Source of the DNA: Lachnospiraceae bacterium
GTDB lineage: Bacteria; Bacillota; Clostridia; Lachnospirales; Lachnospiraceae
DNA length: 64,000 bases
NCBI GenBank assembly: GCA_015057525.1
Contig: SVEE01000004.1
Location: forward strand, 122,009-186,008
Direction of reading: 5' to 3'
Below the pieces are notes generated by a model. The model searched no databases and was not told where the DNA came from. It saw nothing but the letters and a program-made list of their open reading frames with translations. Position 1 is the stretch's first letter. The number at the start of each line of letters is the position of its first letter. Below are positions 28,499 through 36,848 of the stretch, piece after piece. A program made the position numbers and the translations under genes.

Positions 28499-28993
28499 CT
28501 ACATTAATGATGCTAAAGCAAAAGCATTTTCTTCTTCCGCTGTAGGTTCCCTATCTTCAACCTGTCCCATTTTATTTTGTGCCATTGCCATAAGATTTTC
28601 GACCTTCTTTAGTTCTGTCTCATCACACATACCACTCTCCAAGCCAGCTTTAACTTCCTGCATATCACTCTTTATTTCTGCAATAACCATGCGAAGCTGA
28701 CTTGTTGTTTTAGCCGCCGCAATTTTTCTTGCAAGCTTGCCTGCATTTACTCCTATACTTCTACTTACCGACTCAGTCTCTTTTTCGGAAATTTTCTCTT
28801 CTTCGATTTTTTCCAGTTCTTCTACTTCTTCTGTCATAGCTTCTTGATTGTTTCTACCCTCTATCGAAATACATACAGTCACACCATCTGCTTCTGGTGT
28901 CTTTTCATTGCATCCAACATCTTCTATTTTCTTATTTTGAAGCTGTGGTTTGTAGTAATTCGACATATCAATATTATTTCCTATCTTAATCAT
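28499..28993 (-). CDS. Unknown small acidic coiled-coil protein
   Basis: I do not recognise this 164-residue protein. It has a long Glu-rich region (VEELEKIEEEKISEKETES), then a predicted helical segment (VNAGKLARKIAAAKTTSQL and IAEIKSDMQEVKAGLESG). The start at 28991-28993 (MIKIGNNIDMSNYY) is favoured because it lies seven bases from AAGGAGGT; the upstream GTG overlaps that site. It pairs with the FliD-like gene downstream, so the two may act together. Confidence 0.65.
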   Translation of the reverse strand: MIKIGNNIDMSNYYKPQLQNKKIEDVGCNEKTPEADGVTVCISIEGRNNQEAMTEEVEELEKIEEEKISEKETESVSRSIGVNAGKLARKIAAAKTTSQLRMVIAEIKSDMQEVKAGLESGMCDETELKKVENLMAMAQNKMGQVEDREPTAEEENAFALASLM

Positions 28994-29029
28994 ACACAAC
29001 ACCTCCTTGATATCGAAAATCCTTTCAGC

Positions 29030-30466
29030 TTATACCCTAATATTTTTTCCATTTAACATTATAGTAAGACTAAACACTTTGTGGTTAGATTCTGATGTAT
29101 TAATAACAATGTCTATGTCACCGTTATACTTCTTGGCACATCTTCTAATATTTTGAATTCCCATTCCATGAAGCTTTTTATTCTCTTTACTAGTATCTGG
29201 CAACCCATTTTCCATATTAAATATAATTTCTTTTTGAAAAGTATTTTCAATTTCTACAAAAAACATATTTCCTTTCATGTAAGAATATAAAGAAACATAT
29301 TTGTTTTCTTTCAATGGCGAACAAGCTTCAATTGCATTTTCTAATGCATTGTTCAAAATAATACCAATATCATAAGCATTTATCTGAAGCTTCTTGGGAT
29401 AATTAAAATCGACATCAAATCTTACACCAACCTTTTGTGCCTCCTGTTTTTTCTGATGAATAATAATGTCAGTAATCGGATTTCCACTTTGATAACCAAA
29501 ATCAAGTCGTTCTACCGTTTCTACCATATTATTTATGTAATTATGTAATTCCTTATTTTCTTTATCATCAAACTTTTTCACATAATGCATAATATTACTG
29601 ATATGACCTCTCAAATCATGTTTTAAGCCATGCATATCTGAATATATGTCCTGAATTTCCTCAACCTCTTTTTGCATCTGTATAATTTGATTTTCCAACA
29701 AAGAGTTTTTTACATTCTCATCATGATACTGCACTACATTTTGAAATAATTTTACATTTGCTATAATAGCACCTAACAGCAATACACATATAATAGGAAT
29801 CCAAAACATGGTGTAAGGTACAACATTATATACTATAGTGGTTATTCCATCTTCAACCGATACAACTAGCATTTTCATTGTTATTGAAATACAAATCGCT
29901 GTAATGCTAGGAAGTATCAAAAAACCGCTCTCATGAGTCTGTAGCACATACTCTTTTCTAACATAGTTTTTATTAACAAGCATCAAATACACCCACAATA
30001 CCAAAGCATATGCACAACAACTAATAACCATAGCTATGAGAAACATAATATTTGTAGCAACCTCTACATCAGTTTCAGTCGCTATTTTCCCTTCCATAAC
30101 AAGTTTATACACAACATTTCCCAAAGAAATTCCAATCATATTATTCAAAACACTGGCAATATATTTTACGAGTTCTTTTCCTGCCATAAAACTAAAGCAT
30201 ACAAATACATGTCTAGTTCTATCTTTGTGATAAAAAATTTTCTGAATAATTAACAATAAAAAAATATTGATAGAAATTTGGGTTAAATCATTAAAAACAT
30301 ATATTTCCTGAACCACTTCAAACAAAACAAATTGTGTTATAAAATGCAGCAAACACCATACTATAATCGTTATTCTTTTATCATACTTATTCTTAAGAAA
30401 CTTTCCTACATACACACTTCCCAAGATACTATTTATAATGTACAAAAAAGCAGAAAAATTAATCAT
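29030..30466 (-). CDS. GHKL-family sensor histidine kinase (AgrC-like)
   Basis: The 478-residue product has about seven hydrophobic N-terminal spans, a dimerisation helix with the phospho-acceptor in LKHDLRGHISN, and a GHKL ATPase domain with the N-box NNALENAIEACSPL and G-box LHGMGIQNIRR. This is the design of peptide-sensing kinases such as AgrC and ComD. Its start overlaps the response-regulator stop by four bases (ATGA). It has no adjacent agrB of its own. It may read the same or a different peptide from the agrC at 32009. Confidence 0.88.
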   Translation of the reverse strand: MINFSAFLYIINSILGSVYVGKFLKNKYDKRITIIVWCLLHFITQFVLFEVVQEIYVFNDLTQISINIFLLLIIQKIFYHKDRTRHVFVCFSFMAGKELVKYIASVLNNMIGISLGNVVYKLVMEGKIATETDVEVATNIMFLIAMVISCCAYALVLWVYLMLVNKNYVRKEYVLQTHESGFLILPSITAICISITMKMLVVSVEDGITTIVYNVVPYTMFWIPIICVLLLGAIIANVKLFQNVVQYHDENVKNSLLENQIIQMQKEVEEIQDIYSDMHGLKHDLRGHISNIMHYVKKFDDKENKELHNYINNMVETVERLDFGYQSGNPITDIIIHQKKQEAQKVGVRFDVDFNYPKKLQINAYDIGIILNNALENAIEACSPLKENKYVSLYSYMKGNMFFVEIENTFQKEIIFNMENGLPDTSKENKKLHGMGIQNIRRCAKKYNGDIDIVINTSESNHKVFSLTIMLNGKNIRV

Positions 30467-31188
30467 ACATTTACAACTCCTCCACTTTTTGCATAGTTCA
30501 TATACGTTTTCACAAAATCTGTATGCTTCTTTTTTGCAAGAATTACCGAATCTCCATTAACAATATCAATAGTATCTGTACTATACGCTGTTATTTTTTC
30601 CATATTAACCAAAAAACCTCTGTGACTTCGATAAAATGTATCTCCAAGCTCACTTTCCCAGTCATCCATTTTACCGTATGCTTCAAGTTTTCCTTCTTTT
30701 GTATGAAATACAACCTTTTTGTTATTGCTCTCAATATAAAAAATGTCCTTTAAAAATATTTTTCTCTGCATTCCATTGCATTTTACAATTACTGAAAGCT
30801 TTCCTACTTTTTCCCTCATTGCCGTTTCCTTTATTGCACGTTTGAACACACCTGAAAACTTTTTTTCATCAATAGGTTTTACCAAATAATGAAACGCATT
30901 TACATCAAAAGCTGCTTCCATATATTCTCTATGTCCTGTCACAAAAATTATAATACTTTTTTCAACGCCATTATTCTCCTGTTTTCTTCTTATATCTTTT
31001 GCAACATCTATTCCAGACACATCGTTCATCTCAACATCAAGAAAATAAATATCAAAATACTCATTAGATGCCAACATATTCTTCCCGGCATCAAACATAG
31101 TAATTTCAAATCCGCAAGCTTGCTTTCCAATCAAAGTAACTATTTGCTCTCTAGTTACTTTATCATCATCACAAACTGCTATCTTCAT
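30463..31188 (-). CDS. LytTR-family response regulator (AgrA-like)
   Basis: The 241-residue product has a receiver domain (acidic pocket D7-D9, phospho-acceptor D51 in FLDVEMNDVSG, K in FHYLVKPIDEKK) and a LytTR DNA-binding domain (IFYIESNNKKVVFHTKEG, FYRSHRGFLVNMEKI). The frame is open 50 codons upstream but the ATG at 31186-31188 (MKIAVCDDDK) is the family start. It precedes the kinase at 29030. A direct repeat of a new type lies upstream at 31271-31300. Confidence 0.9.
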   Translation of the reverse strand: MKIAVCDDDKVTREQIVTLIGKQACGFEITMFDAGKNMLASNEYFDIYFLDVEMNDVSGIDVAKDIRRKQENNGVEKSIIIFVTGHREYMEAAFDVNAFHYLVKPIDEKKFSGVFKRAIKETAMREKVGKLSVIVKCNGMQRKIFLKDIFYIESNNKKVVFHTKEGKLEAYGKMDDWESELGDTFYRSHRGFLVNMEKITAYSTDTIDIVNGDSVILAKKKHTDFVKTYMNYAKSGGVVNV

Positions 31189-31313
31189 ATCCCCAACTTC
31201 CTTTCGCTGTCTTATTTTATCAATTATGCTATTTATTATATCGACTGTTTTTCTTACAAAAAAATATATATGGTGTGAAATGCTTTTTTTATGGTGTGAA
31301 TCAAAAAAAAAGC
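31189..31313 (-). promoter_or_regulatory. Promoter and 21-bp direct-repeat operator of the second LytTR system
   Basis: The 10-base element ATGGTGTGAA occurs twice, beginning at 31270 and 31291 (21 bp apart, two helical turns), the layout of LytTR regulator sites. A perfect TATAAT -10 box (31235-31240, minus strand) starts 39 bases from the near repeat, with no -35 match, as in activator-dependent promoters. The agrD operator has the same geometry (40 bases) but a different sequence. It is therefore likely the self-regulated promoter of the genes 30463-31188 and 29030-30466. Confidence 0.6.
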
Positions 31314-31330
31314 GTGCCAGAACTAAATAT

Positions 31331-31412
31331 AGAAACAATTTCTTCCTATATCATAACCCAACCGATGTGGGAATTTCTTTTTTCAAGAGTTCTCCGTCAG
31401 GAGAACTTTCCT
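31331..31412 (+). pseudogene. agrB 3'-end relic with hairpin
   Basis: This stretch is nearly identical to 39999-40079, where it continues a recognisable agrB tail. It contains a fragment like the AgrB C-terminus and ends in a hairpin with arms AGTTCTCC (31388-31395) and GGAGAACT (31400-31407). No open frame survives. It is probably left over from an earlier agr copy. The gene-free stretch 31189-31570 otherwise holds the LytTR promoter above and the agrD terminator. Confidence 0.55.
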
Positions 31413-31460
31413 AGTTTCAACAATAAAAACCTTCTTAAAATTATCCTGTAACGCAACAAA

Positions 31461-31502
31461 AGGACACCTTATAAAAAGCATTATCTTTCTAGAAAGTGTC
31501 CT
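31461..31502 (-). terminator. Terminator after agrD
   Basis: AGGACACCTT (31461-31470) and AAAGTGTCCT (31493-31502) pair with one mismatch; TTTTGTTG follows on the minus strand. It ends the agrD transcript, so agrD is apparently monocistronic and separate from the kinase/regulator pair further on. Confidence 0.65.
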
Positions 31503-31570
31503 ATAGTGAACCGTTTTTCTTTTATTTATTTTTGTGCTACAGTTGCCAAATATGCAGCCACTCCCATTAT

Positions 31571-31714
31571 TTAGTCTTTTTTATTAATGTCTACTTTCAC
31601 TATTTTTTTTGGTTTCTTAGGTTCATACATAAAACCCATACAATTCGAATTAGCTTTACATATTGCAACGTTCTTGATCATATTACCAATATTTTTTTTT
31701 GCATTTCTAATCAT
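31571..31714 (-). CDS. agrD: AgrD-type cyclic (thio)lactone autoinducer precursor
   Basis: A 47-residue frame, ATG at 31712-31714 after GGGGAGGAAGAAA, stop TAA at 31571-31573. It has the three AgrD parts: an amphipathic N-terminal leader (MIRNAKKNIGNMIKNVAI), a pheromone core with the thiolactone cysteine C25 (NSNCMGFM), and a charged recognition tail (YEPKKPKKIVKVD). The CMGFM-YEPK arrangement matches Listeria AgrD CFMFV-YEPK, predicting a five-residue ring C25-M29. It is divergent from agrC and its processing enzyme AgrB is encoded at 34091. Its short length hides it from simple gene finders. Confidence 0.88.
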   Translation of the reverse strand: MIRNAKKNIGNMIKNVAICKANSNCMGFMYEPKKPKKIVKVDINKKD

Positions 31715-32008
31715 TTTCTTCCTCCCCTCACAGAGCTAATATTCGTTTTTCGAGCTTAGAGTTATTGACTTTACTCGTCTGTAAAAGCCTTAATTACTCT
31801 TTATTTTCTATGTGGCCAACATATTTATTAGTACATTATCATTGCAAAACTCTTTTAGCTATAGTTTTGGTATGAACTGCAAAAAAACGGCTGCAAACGA
31901 CAATATTTTACTTTAAAGAAAAAACATGTTATTATTTATGTTGCTAGTGATATACTTAATTACATGTTATCCCACATCGGATGCTTTTATAAAGAAATGA
32001 GGATTTTT
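31715..32008. promoter_or_regulatory. Divergent agrD/agrC control region with LytTR operator
   Basis: Two GTT-centred half-sites on the minus strand, GCAGTTCAT (31872-31880) and GTCGTTTGC (31893-31901), lie 21 bp apart and fit the LytTR consensus loosely. Rightward, TTTACT (31907-31912) and TATTAT (31930-31935) with a 17-bp spacer give the agrC promoter. Leftward, GATAAT (31835-31840, minus strand) is a likely agrD -10, 40 bases from the near half-site. The operator thus sits just upstream of both promoters, fitting activation by phosphorylated AgrA. The same region recurs at 39640-39935. Confidence 0.68.
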
Positions 32009-33343
32009 ATGCTACATATATTTTGGGAATATTTTATAATCATTTTAGAATCAATTTTATTCTTCATATTGCTGAACAACAAACTCACAAAGAAAGACTA
32101 TGCTACAAAATCTATATATCTATGTCAATGTATTTTTTTGCTACTAATATCTATTATTGAATTAGTTGCTAATCATAATAACATCGGCACATTTTATTTA
32201 GTTATAGGCATTTTGTTCTCGCATATTATTTACTCCCTTATATTCTTTGAAGATAACATTTTTTCAAAATTTACCTGGCCTGTAGTTTATTCAATATTGG
32301 CAATAATCGCAGATTCCACATCATTGTTCATTCCAATTTATATTCTTCATTATCCAAAAGAAGAAGTACTAAGCCTGCCAGGTATTGTTCGAGTAATTTT
32401 TACTTTATTATATATACTAATGTTATCAGCATTCGTCTTTACTTTGATATCTATTGAAATAAAAAACATTTGCTTGTCAGGACTTCAAAAAATTATTATT
32501 GTAACAATATCTCTCATTTGTATTATGATTGAACAAATGAACTTAATTGCTATTATTAATCTAGCCACAAACACAGGACTATCAATCAGTATAAATATAT
32601 CCATATTCTTTCTTGTATTTTTCCTTTATTTCTGTTTAATGTTTTATATTTATAATCTCGGAATGGAAAAAGAAAAGAACGAACAATTAATGACAGAGAG
32701 TTTTATTTCAAAAATGAATCGTATTCAATACGAACAAATCATTTCATCAACAGAAGCATTAAGAGGCATTAAACACGATATCTCCAACCATTTAGAAACT
32801 CTATCGTTATTAATTAAGTCAAAAGAATACGAAAAAGCCACAGAATACTTAAACAGGATTTTCTCAGAGCTATCCTTAAATCATATGGTATCAACCGGAA
32901 ATGTCCCTGTAGACTGTATTATTAGCAACAAATATGCTCTTGCAAATAATAGTGGTATAACCTTTGATTACACTATCCATTTGCCCAAAAAACTGCCTCT
33001 TGATGATGTCGCCATTTGTTCTCTACTAGGCAATATTATTGACAATGCTATCGAAAGCTGTGAAAAAATCTCTTCTTCAAAGAAAAGATATATTTCACTT
33101 ACCATAAGACCTTTTAACAATATGCTATTAATTAACATTGCAAACAGCTCCATCGGTGATTATAAGCTTAGTAAATCCGGGAATTTCTTAACAACAAAAC
33201 AAAATAACACAGATAGTTCATACCACGGAATTGGTATGAAACAAATTTGTAGAATCGTAAAAGAAAATGATGGTTTTATTCGTTTTTCGCCAGAATCAGA
33301 CTCTTTCACATTAGAAATTATGATACCATTAGAGAATCAATGA
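32009..33343 (+). CDS. agrC: AgrC-type sensor histidine kinase
   Basis: Membrane receptor for the processed AgrD peptide. The 444-residue product has about six to seven hydrophobic spans in its first 210 residues, the histidine motif RGIKHDISNHLETL, and a GHKL domain with NIIDNAIESCEKI and YHGIGMKQICRIVK. The ATG at 32009, after GAGG and six bases, is preferred to the in-frame ATG at 31964. It begins an agrC-agrA-agrB operon on the plus strand, the only sizeable plus-strand operon in the window. Confidence 0.9.
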   Translation: MLHIFWEYFIIILESILFFILLNNKLTKKDYATKSIYLCQCIFLLLISIIELVANHNNIGTFYLVIGILFSHIIYSLIFFEDNIFSKFTWPVVYSILAIIADSTSLFIPIYILHYPKEEVLSLPGIVRVIFTLLYILMLSAFVFTLISIEIKNICLSGLQKIIIVTISLICIMIEQMNLIAIINLATNTGLSISINISIFFLVFFLYFCLMFYIYNLGMEKEKNEQLMTESFISKMNRIQYEQIISSTEALRGIKHDISNHLETLSLLIKSKEYEKATEYLNRIFSELSLNHMVSTGNVPVDCIISNKYALANNSGITFDYTIHLPKKLPLDDVAICSLLGNIIDNAIESCEKISSSKKRYISLTIRPFNNMLLINIANSSIGDYKLSKSGNFLTTKQNNTDSSYHGIGMKQICRIVKENDGFIRFSPESDSFTLEIMIPLENQ

Positions 33344-33357
33344 AAGGAATTAATACC

Positions 33358-34065
33358 ATGAAAATCGACATTGCTATACTTGAAGATAATGATCAAGATT
33401 TTTCATATCTTTCTTCATTATTAACAGCTTGGAGCCATCGTACTGATAATACTATTACAATTACTAGATTTCAAAACACGAATATCATTCGTGATTTTAC
33501 AATAAACAATTATGATTTATTATTCGCAGATATTGAGCTTAAAGGAGCAGGTCCAGAGACCGGAATAAGTATCTGCGAAAAATTACGTGCAAATGGTTTT
33601 AATAATGAAATTCTTTTTCTTACTACATTCAAAGAATATGTATTTGATGGATATAATGTTCGAGCGTTAAACTATCTGGTAAAACCTATTACAACAGAAA
33701 AGCTATCAGCAAGTATGAAACGTTTTTTAGAATTTCATACGAAGAATTATTATAAATTACAGGATCGCAGCCTACTAATCCAAATAAAATATAATGACAT
33801 ACTGTACATAACAAAGGAAGGAAATAATACTCTAATTCATACACAAAACGAAACTTATTATGAACGCACTAGTCTATCCAAAATAATGGATAAACTTACA
33901 CATACATTTATTCAATGTCACAAATCCTATATAGTAAATCTTTCACATGTAAACTCTTTGTCCGGATCTGAAATTCTATTAACTAATGGCACCAAAATAA
34001 CTGTAGGTAGAAACCACTTGACGCCAGTTAGAAATGCACTTTTAGACTATTCAAAATTTGATTAA
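33358..34065 (+). CDS. agrA: AgrA-type LytTR response regulator
   Basis: Activated by AgrC, it binds paired direct repeats and turns on agr promoters. The 235-residue product has a receiver domain (E9-D10-D12 pocket, phospho-acceptor D58 in LLFADIELKG, LNYLVKPITTEK) and a C-terminal LytTR domain (ILYITKEGNNTLIHTQ, FIQCHKSYIVNLSHV). The ATG at 33358 follows AAAGGA and is favoured over one at 33340 that overlaps the agrC stop. It overlaps nothing but lies 25 bp before agrB. Confidence 0.9.
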   Translation: MKIDIAILEDNDQDFSYLSSLLTAWSHRTDNTITITRFQNTNIIRDFTINNYDLLFADIELKGAGPETGISICEKLRANGFNNEILFLTTFKEYVFDGYNVRALNYLVKPITTEKLSASMKRFLEFHTKNYYKLQDRSLLIQIKYNDILYITKEGNNTLIHTQNETYYERTSLSKIMDKLTHTFIQCHKSYIVNLSHVNSLSGSEILLTNGTKITVGRNHLTPVRNALLDYSKFD

Positions 34066-34090
34066 TTCGAACATTTATATAGGAGTTTAT

Positions 34091-34672
34091 ATGATTGAAT
34101 ATATTTCTAGATTACTTGCAAAATTGCTATATGACTATAATAATAATGAGAGAGCTTCATGTGAAGAAATAGACATTTTACAATATGGAATAGAATGCAT
34201 TATAAATATATTAATTCCTTTAATAATTATTTTTATATATGCTTTCTTCTCTCATAGTACTATCGAAATGTTTATATGGCTATTTTCATTTTTACTATTA
34301 AGAAATTTCATCGGCGGATATCATGCATCATCACATATCCGCTGTATCGTTTTAAGTTCAATTGTAGGCATACTATCAATTATTCTAATTTCGCACATGT
34401 CAACTGAGCTTTTTATTTTTAAAATAATAATTATTGTATTGTTATTCATTGTATTCCTTGTGATTGGTCCTATGATACAAGACGAATCATATAAATATAT
34501 GCAACAATCATTACGTCAAAAAGCTATTGGGACATTTGTGATTTATATTGCAAGTATTTTACTTTTATTTTTTCTTAATCTTCATTATTGGGCTTCTTTA
34601 TATATTGGAACGATTTCCGCATGTGTATTGTACATAATTGAATTTCTTATACGAAAATATAAATCTATTTAA
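34091..34672 (+). CDS. agrB: AgrB peptidase/transporter for AgrD
   Basis: AgrB cleaves the AgrD tail and helps form the thiolactone at the membrane. The 193-residue product has the catalytic histidine in RNFIGGYHASS and the cysteine about 8 residues on (HIRCIVLSS), flanked by about five to six hydrophobic spans. The ATG at 34091 follows AGGAG by five bases; an upstream in-frame ATG at 34058 lacks a site. Its last 46 coding bases before ISAC have a diverged copy at 39970-40015. Confidence 0.93.
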   Translation: MIEYISRLLAKLLYDYNNNERASCEEIDILQYGIECIINILIPLIIIFIYAFFSHSTIEMFIWLFSFLLLRNFIGGYHASSHIRCIVLSSIVGILSIILISHMSTELFIFKIIIIVLLFIVFLVIGPMIQDESYKYMQQSLRQKAIGTFVIYIASILLLFFLNLHYWASLYIGTISACVLYIIEFLIRKYKSI

Positions 34673-34713
34673 CTATGTAATAGAAATTTTGATTTTTCTT
34701 ATAACAATTGTAG

Positions 34714-34746
34714 CACACCCGCATAGCGTGTGGTTTATATTTCTTT
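34714..34746 (+). terminator. Terminator of agrCAB
   Basis: CACAC (34714-34718) and GTGTG (34728-34732) with inner GC/GC pairs form a bulged hairpin, followed by GTTTATATTTCTTTTTT. It lies 40 bases past agrB and overlaps the stop of the convergent gene at 34735, so the two operons meet tail to tail. Confidence 0.6.
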
Positions 34747-35454
34747 TTTATCAATGATTACTATACCAACAAAGAACAGAAAACTCCAAACAAGAATATA
34801 TACCAAACTCAAAAACATATTGTATTTGTTTTCTATTATTCCTGCCCTATATAAAAACATAGTATCCATAATCCAATGTTTATTCGCCATAGAAAGAGGC
34901 ACTATCATTACTGCCTCATAAAGAAACACCACAATTACCGGATTCATACATACTAGCTGCAATGTCAATATTGCCTGCAGACTGATTATACACATTGGAA
35001 ATATATTTAATCCAATTCCAAGCATGACCGAATCAAACTCATCTGAATAAAAACTCATATTACGAAAGGCTGTGTATATAGCGGTTGATATTATAATTGT
35101 CATCATAAAAATGATAACCTGAATTATTAAAAAAGCACTTCGTTTCAGCCAATAATTTCTTCTACCATAAAAAATAATAGCGTTCAAATTGGATTTTGAA
35201 GCTCTCATTTCTGATAAGCTCGTAACCCCCACTGTCATTAAAAGCTGCATTACAAATATCAGATAATTCACAGGAACTTCTCCTTTAAATGAAAAATCAT
35301 ATGAGAATCCGCCAAATTGCCATTTTAACAACGAAACAAAGTCACAATTCCCAAGCAATGTTCCAGCCTCACACGACATTATAGTCAAAGCAGAAATAAA
35401 TATCATAATTATAAGACGATTTTTTAACAACCGAATCCCAAAATATTTCAACAC
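34735..35454 (-). CDS. Multi-span membrane protein, probable ABC-2-type permease half
   Basis: A 239-residue hydrophobic protein with about six membrane spans and no recognisable catalytic motif. The spacing of spans and its place after an ATPase and another permease gene suggest an ABC-2-type exporter subunit. It is the last gene of the secreted-protein operon, 16 bp after the permease at 35471, and ends against the agrCAB terminator. Confidence 0.7.
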   Translation of the reverse strand: MLKYFGIRLLKNRLIIMIFISALTIMSCEAGTLLGNCDFVSLLKWQFGGFSYDFSFKGEVPVNYLIFVMQLLMTVGVTSLSEMRASKSNLNAIIFYGRRNYWLKRSAFLIIQVIIFMMTIIISTAIYTAFRNMSFYSDEFDSVMLGIGLNIFPMCIISLQAILTLQLVCMNPVIVVFLYEAVMIVPLSMANKHWIMDTMFLYRAGIIENKYNMFLSLVYILVWSFLFFVGIVIIDKKEI

Positions 35455-35470
35455 AGTCCCTCGCTTTTAC

Positions 35471-36202
35471 TTATGCTTTTACAAAATCTTTCTTTCGCCG
35501 AAACAATCCTAATACAACCATAACCATAATCAAACAAACTATTTCGCCAATTCGTTTTATACAAATCATAAATATCGACTGATTACCACAATAATCACTA
35601 TAAAATAATCCCAATCCGGATATCTGAACCGGTAACCAGGGTAATTTAGGTAATACATACAAAAGAACTACAAATATATATCCAGTCCAATACATATTCG
35701 TATACCAATATCCTAAAAATGTCAAAATCTCAATCCATAAAACATTAAAATAAATAATACTTGCCGCCGGAATCACAATTTTACTTATAGCTGGAAATTG
35801 TGTGATTTCATATTGCGTGTAATTCACAAATATACTATTTTGATTCGTCCAATCACAAAGAGAATCTGTGACAATCAAACTGCTCAACAATATTGATACT
35901 AATATACATACCGTTATTTCTACTGCCCAGACAATTGCATCCTTACATCCTTTTAGCCATATCATATCTACATTTCTATACCGTACTAAAATATATGGAT
36001 TCCATTCATTCCTCTTCCTCTTCATAAATATATATGGAATTAAAATATAGATTGTTATGTATGCATATGTTGTACAGCATAACACAAGATCATAACTGCA
36101 TAATGTGTTATTTTTATTTTTTAAAGCCATACCAAATAGCAATATAAAAATAAAAAATACAAAAAATGAATACATACAATTTCTTAAATATATTTTCTTC
36201 AT
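35471..36202 (-). CDS. Multi-span membrane protein, probable ABC permease
   Basis: 243 residues with about six hydrophobic spans, starting MKKIYLRNCMYSFFVFFIF and ending in the basic tail FRRKKDFVKA. It starts four bases after the ATPase gene ends, so it is its likely partner. No sequence motif fixes the substrate. With the proteins at 34735 and 37387 it would give three permease-like subunits in one operon. Confidence 0.72.
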   Translation of the reverse strand: MKKIYLRNCMYSFFVFFIFILLFGMALKNKNNTLCSYDLVLCCTTYAYITIYILIPYIFMKRKRNEWNPYILVRYRNVDMIWLKGCKDAIVWAVEITVCILVSILLSSLIVTDSLCDWTNQNSIFVNYTQYEITQFPAISKIVIPAASIIYFNVLWIEILTFLGYWYTNMYWTGYIFVVLLYVLPKLPWLPVQISGLGLFYSDYCGNQSIFMICIKRIGEIVCLIMVMVVLGLFRRKKDFVKA

Positions 36203-36206
36203 ACTA

Positions 36207-36836
36207 CTATACTTCTATCTTTCCATTTTTCATTTTTATAATTTCATCGGACACAGATTCTAATTCTTCTTTATCATGACATGCAAGTATTACTATCCTT
36301 CCGGCTTTCTTAAAATCCACCAGAATATCCCGAATTAATTGCATCCCACCTTCATCAATTGCATTAAATGGCTCGTCCAACAGTAATATGTCTGGCTCCT
36401 CCATTATCGCTGCAGCAATTCCCAGACGTTGTTTCATTCCCAACGAATACTTTCGCACCTTTCTTTTATCGGTTGACTCTAACCCTACACGCTCCAATGC
36501 ATGCAAAATTTCTTCATCACCAATCTTATTTTTTATCGATGCTAGCAACTTCAAATTCTGATATCCTGTATACTGCGTCAAAAAATAAGGATTTTCTAAC
36601 AAAATACCCAAACTTTCCGGAAAATCCCGTTCTTTTCTTAATTCCTCACCATTGATTTTTACACATCCCTCTGAGGGAAAAATGAGCCCACTCACCGCTC
36701 TCATCAACATTGTTTTTCCAGAACCATTTTTACCGTATAACCCATATATTCTACCACCAGTAAAAGTATAATTAATATTTTTTAAAACATAATCATTTTT
36801 GAATTTTTTAAAATAATTTTCTATTATTATTTCCAT
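36207..36836 (-). CDS. ABC transporter ATP-binding protein
   Basis: The 209-residue ATPase has Walker A GLYGKNGSGKT (residues 32-42), the Q-loop region ENPYFL, the signature SLGMKQRLG (131-139), Walker B DILLLDEP (149-156) and the switch histidine in LACHDKEE. It resembles the CcmA/bacitracin-type exporter ATPases. It powers the permeases encoded just downstream. Exporting or protecting against the secreted protein at 39132 is inference from the operon. Confidence 0.9.
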   Translation of the reverse strand: MEIIIENYFKKFKNDYVLKNINYTFTGGRIYGLYGKNGSGKTMLMRAVSGLIFPSEGCVKINGEELRKERDFPESLGILLENPYFLTQYTGYQNLKLLASIKNKIGDEEILHALERVGLESTDKRKVRKYSLGMKQRLGIAAAIMEEPDILLLDEPFNAIDEGGMQLIRDILVDFKKAGRIVILACHDKEELESVSDEIIKMKNGKIEV

Positions 36837-36848
36837 CTTTTTAACCTC

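Noticed and set aside
31526..31567. Tiny frame MGVAAYLATVAQK after agrD
   Set aside because: Only 13 residues and no ribosome site; kept as a note in case relatives preserve it.
31496..31759. Plus-strand 87-residue frame across the agrD region
   Set aside because: Antisense to agrD and its terminator; composition is that of AT-rich noise.
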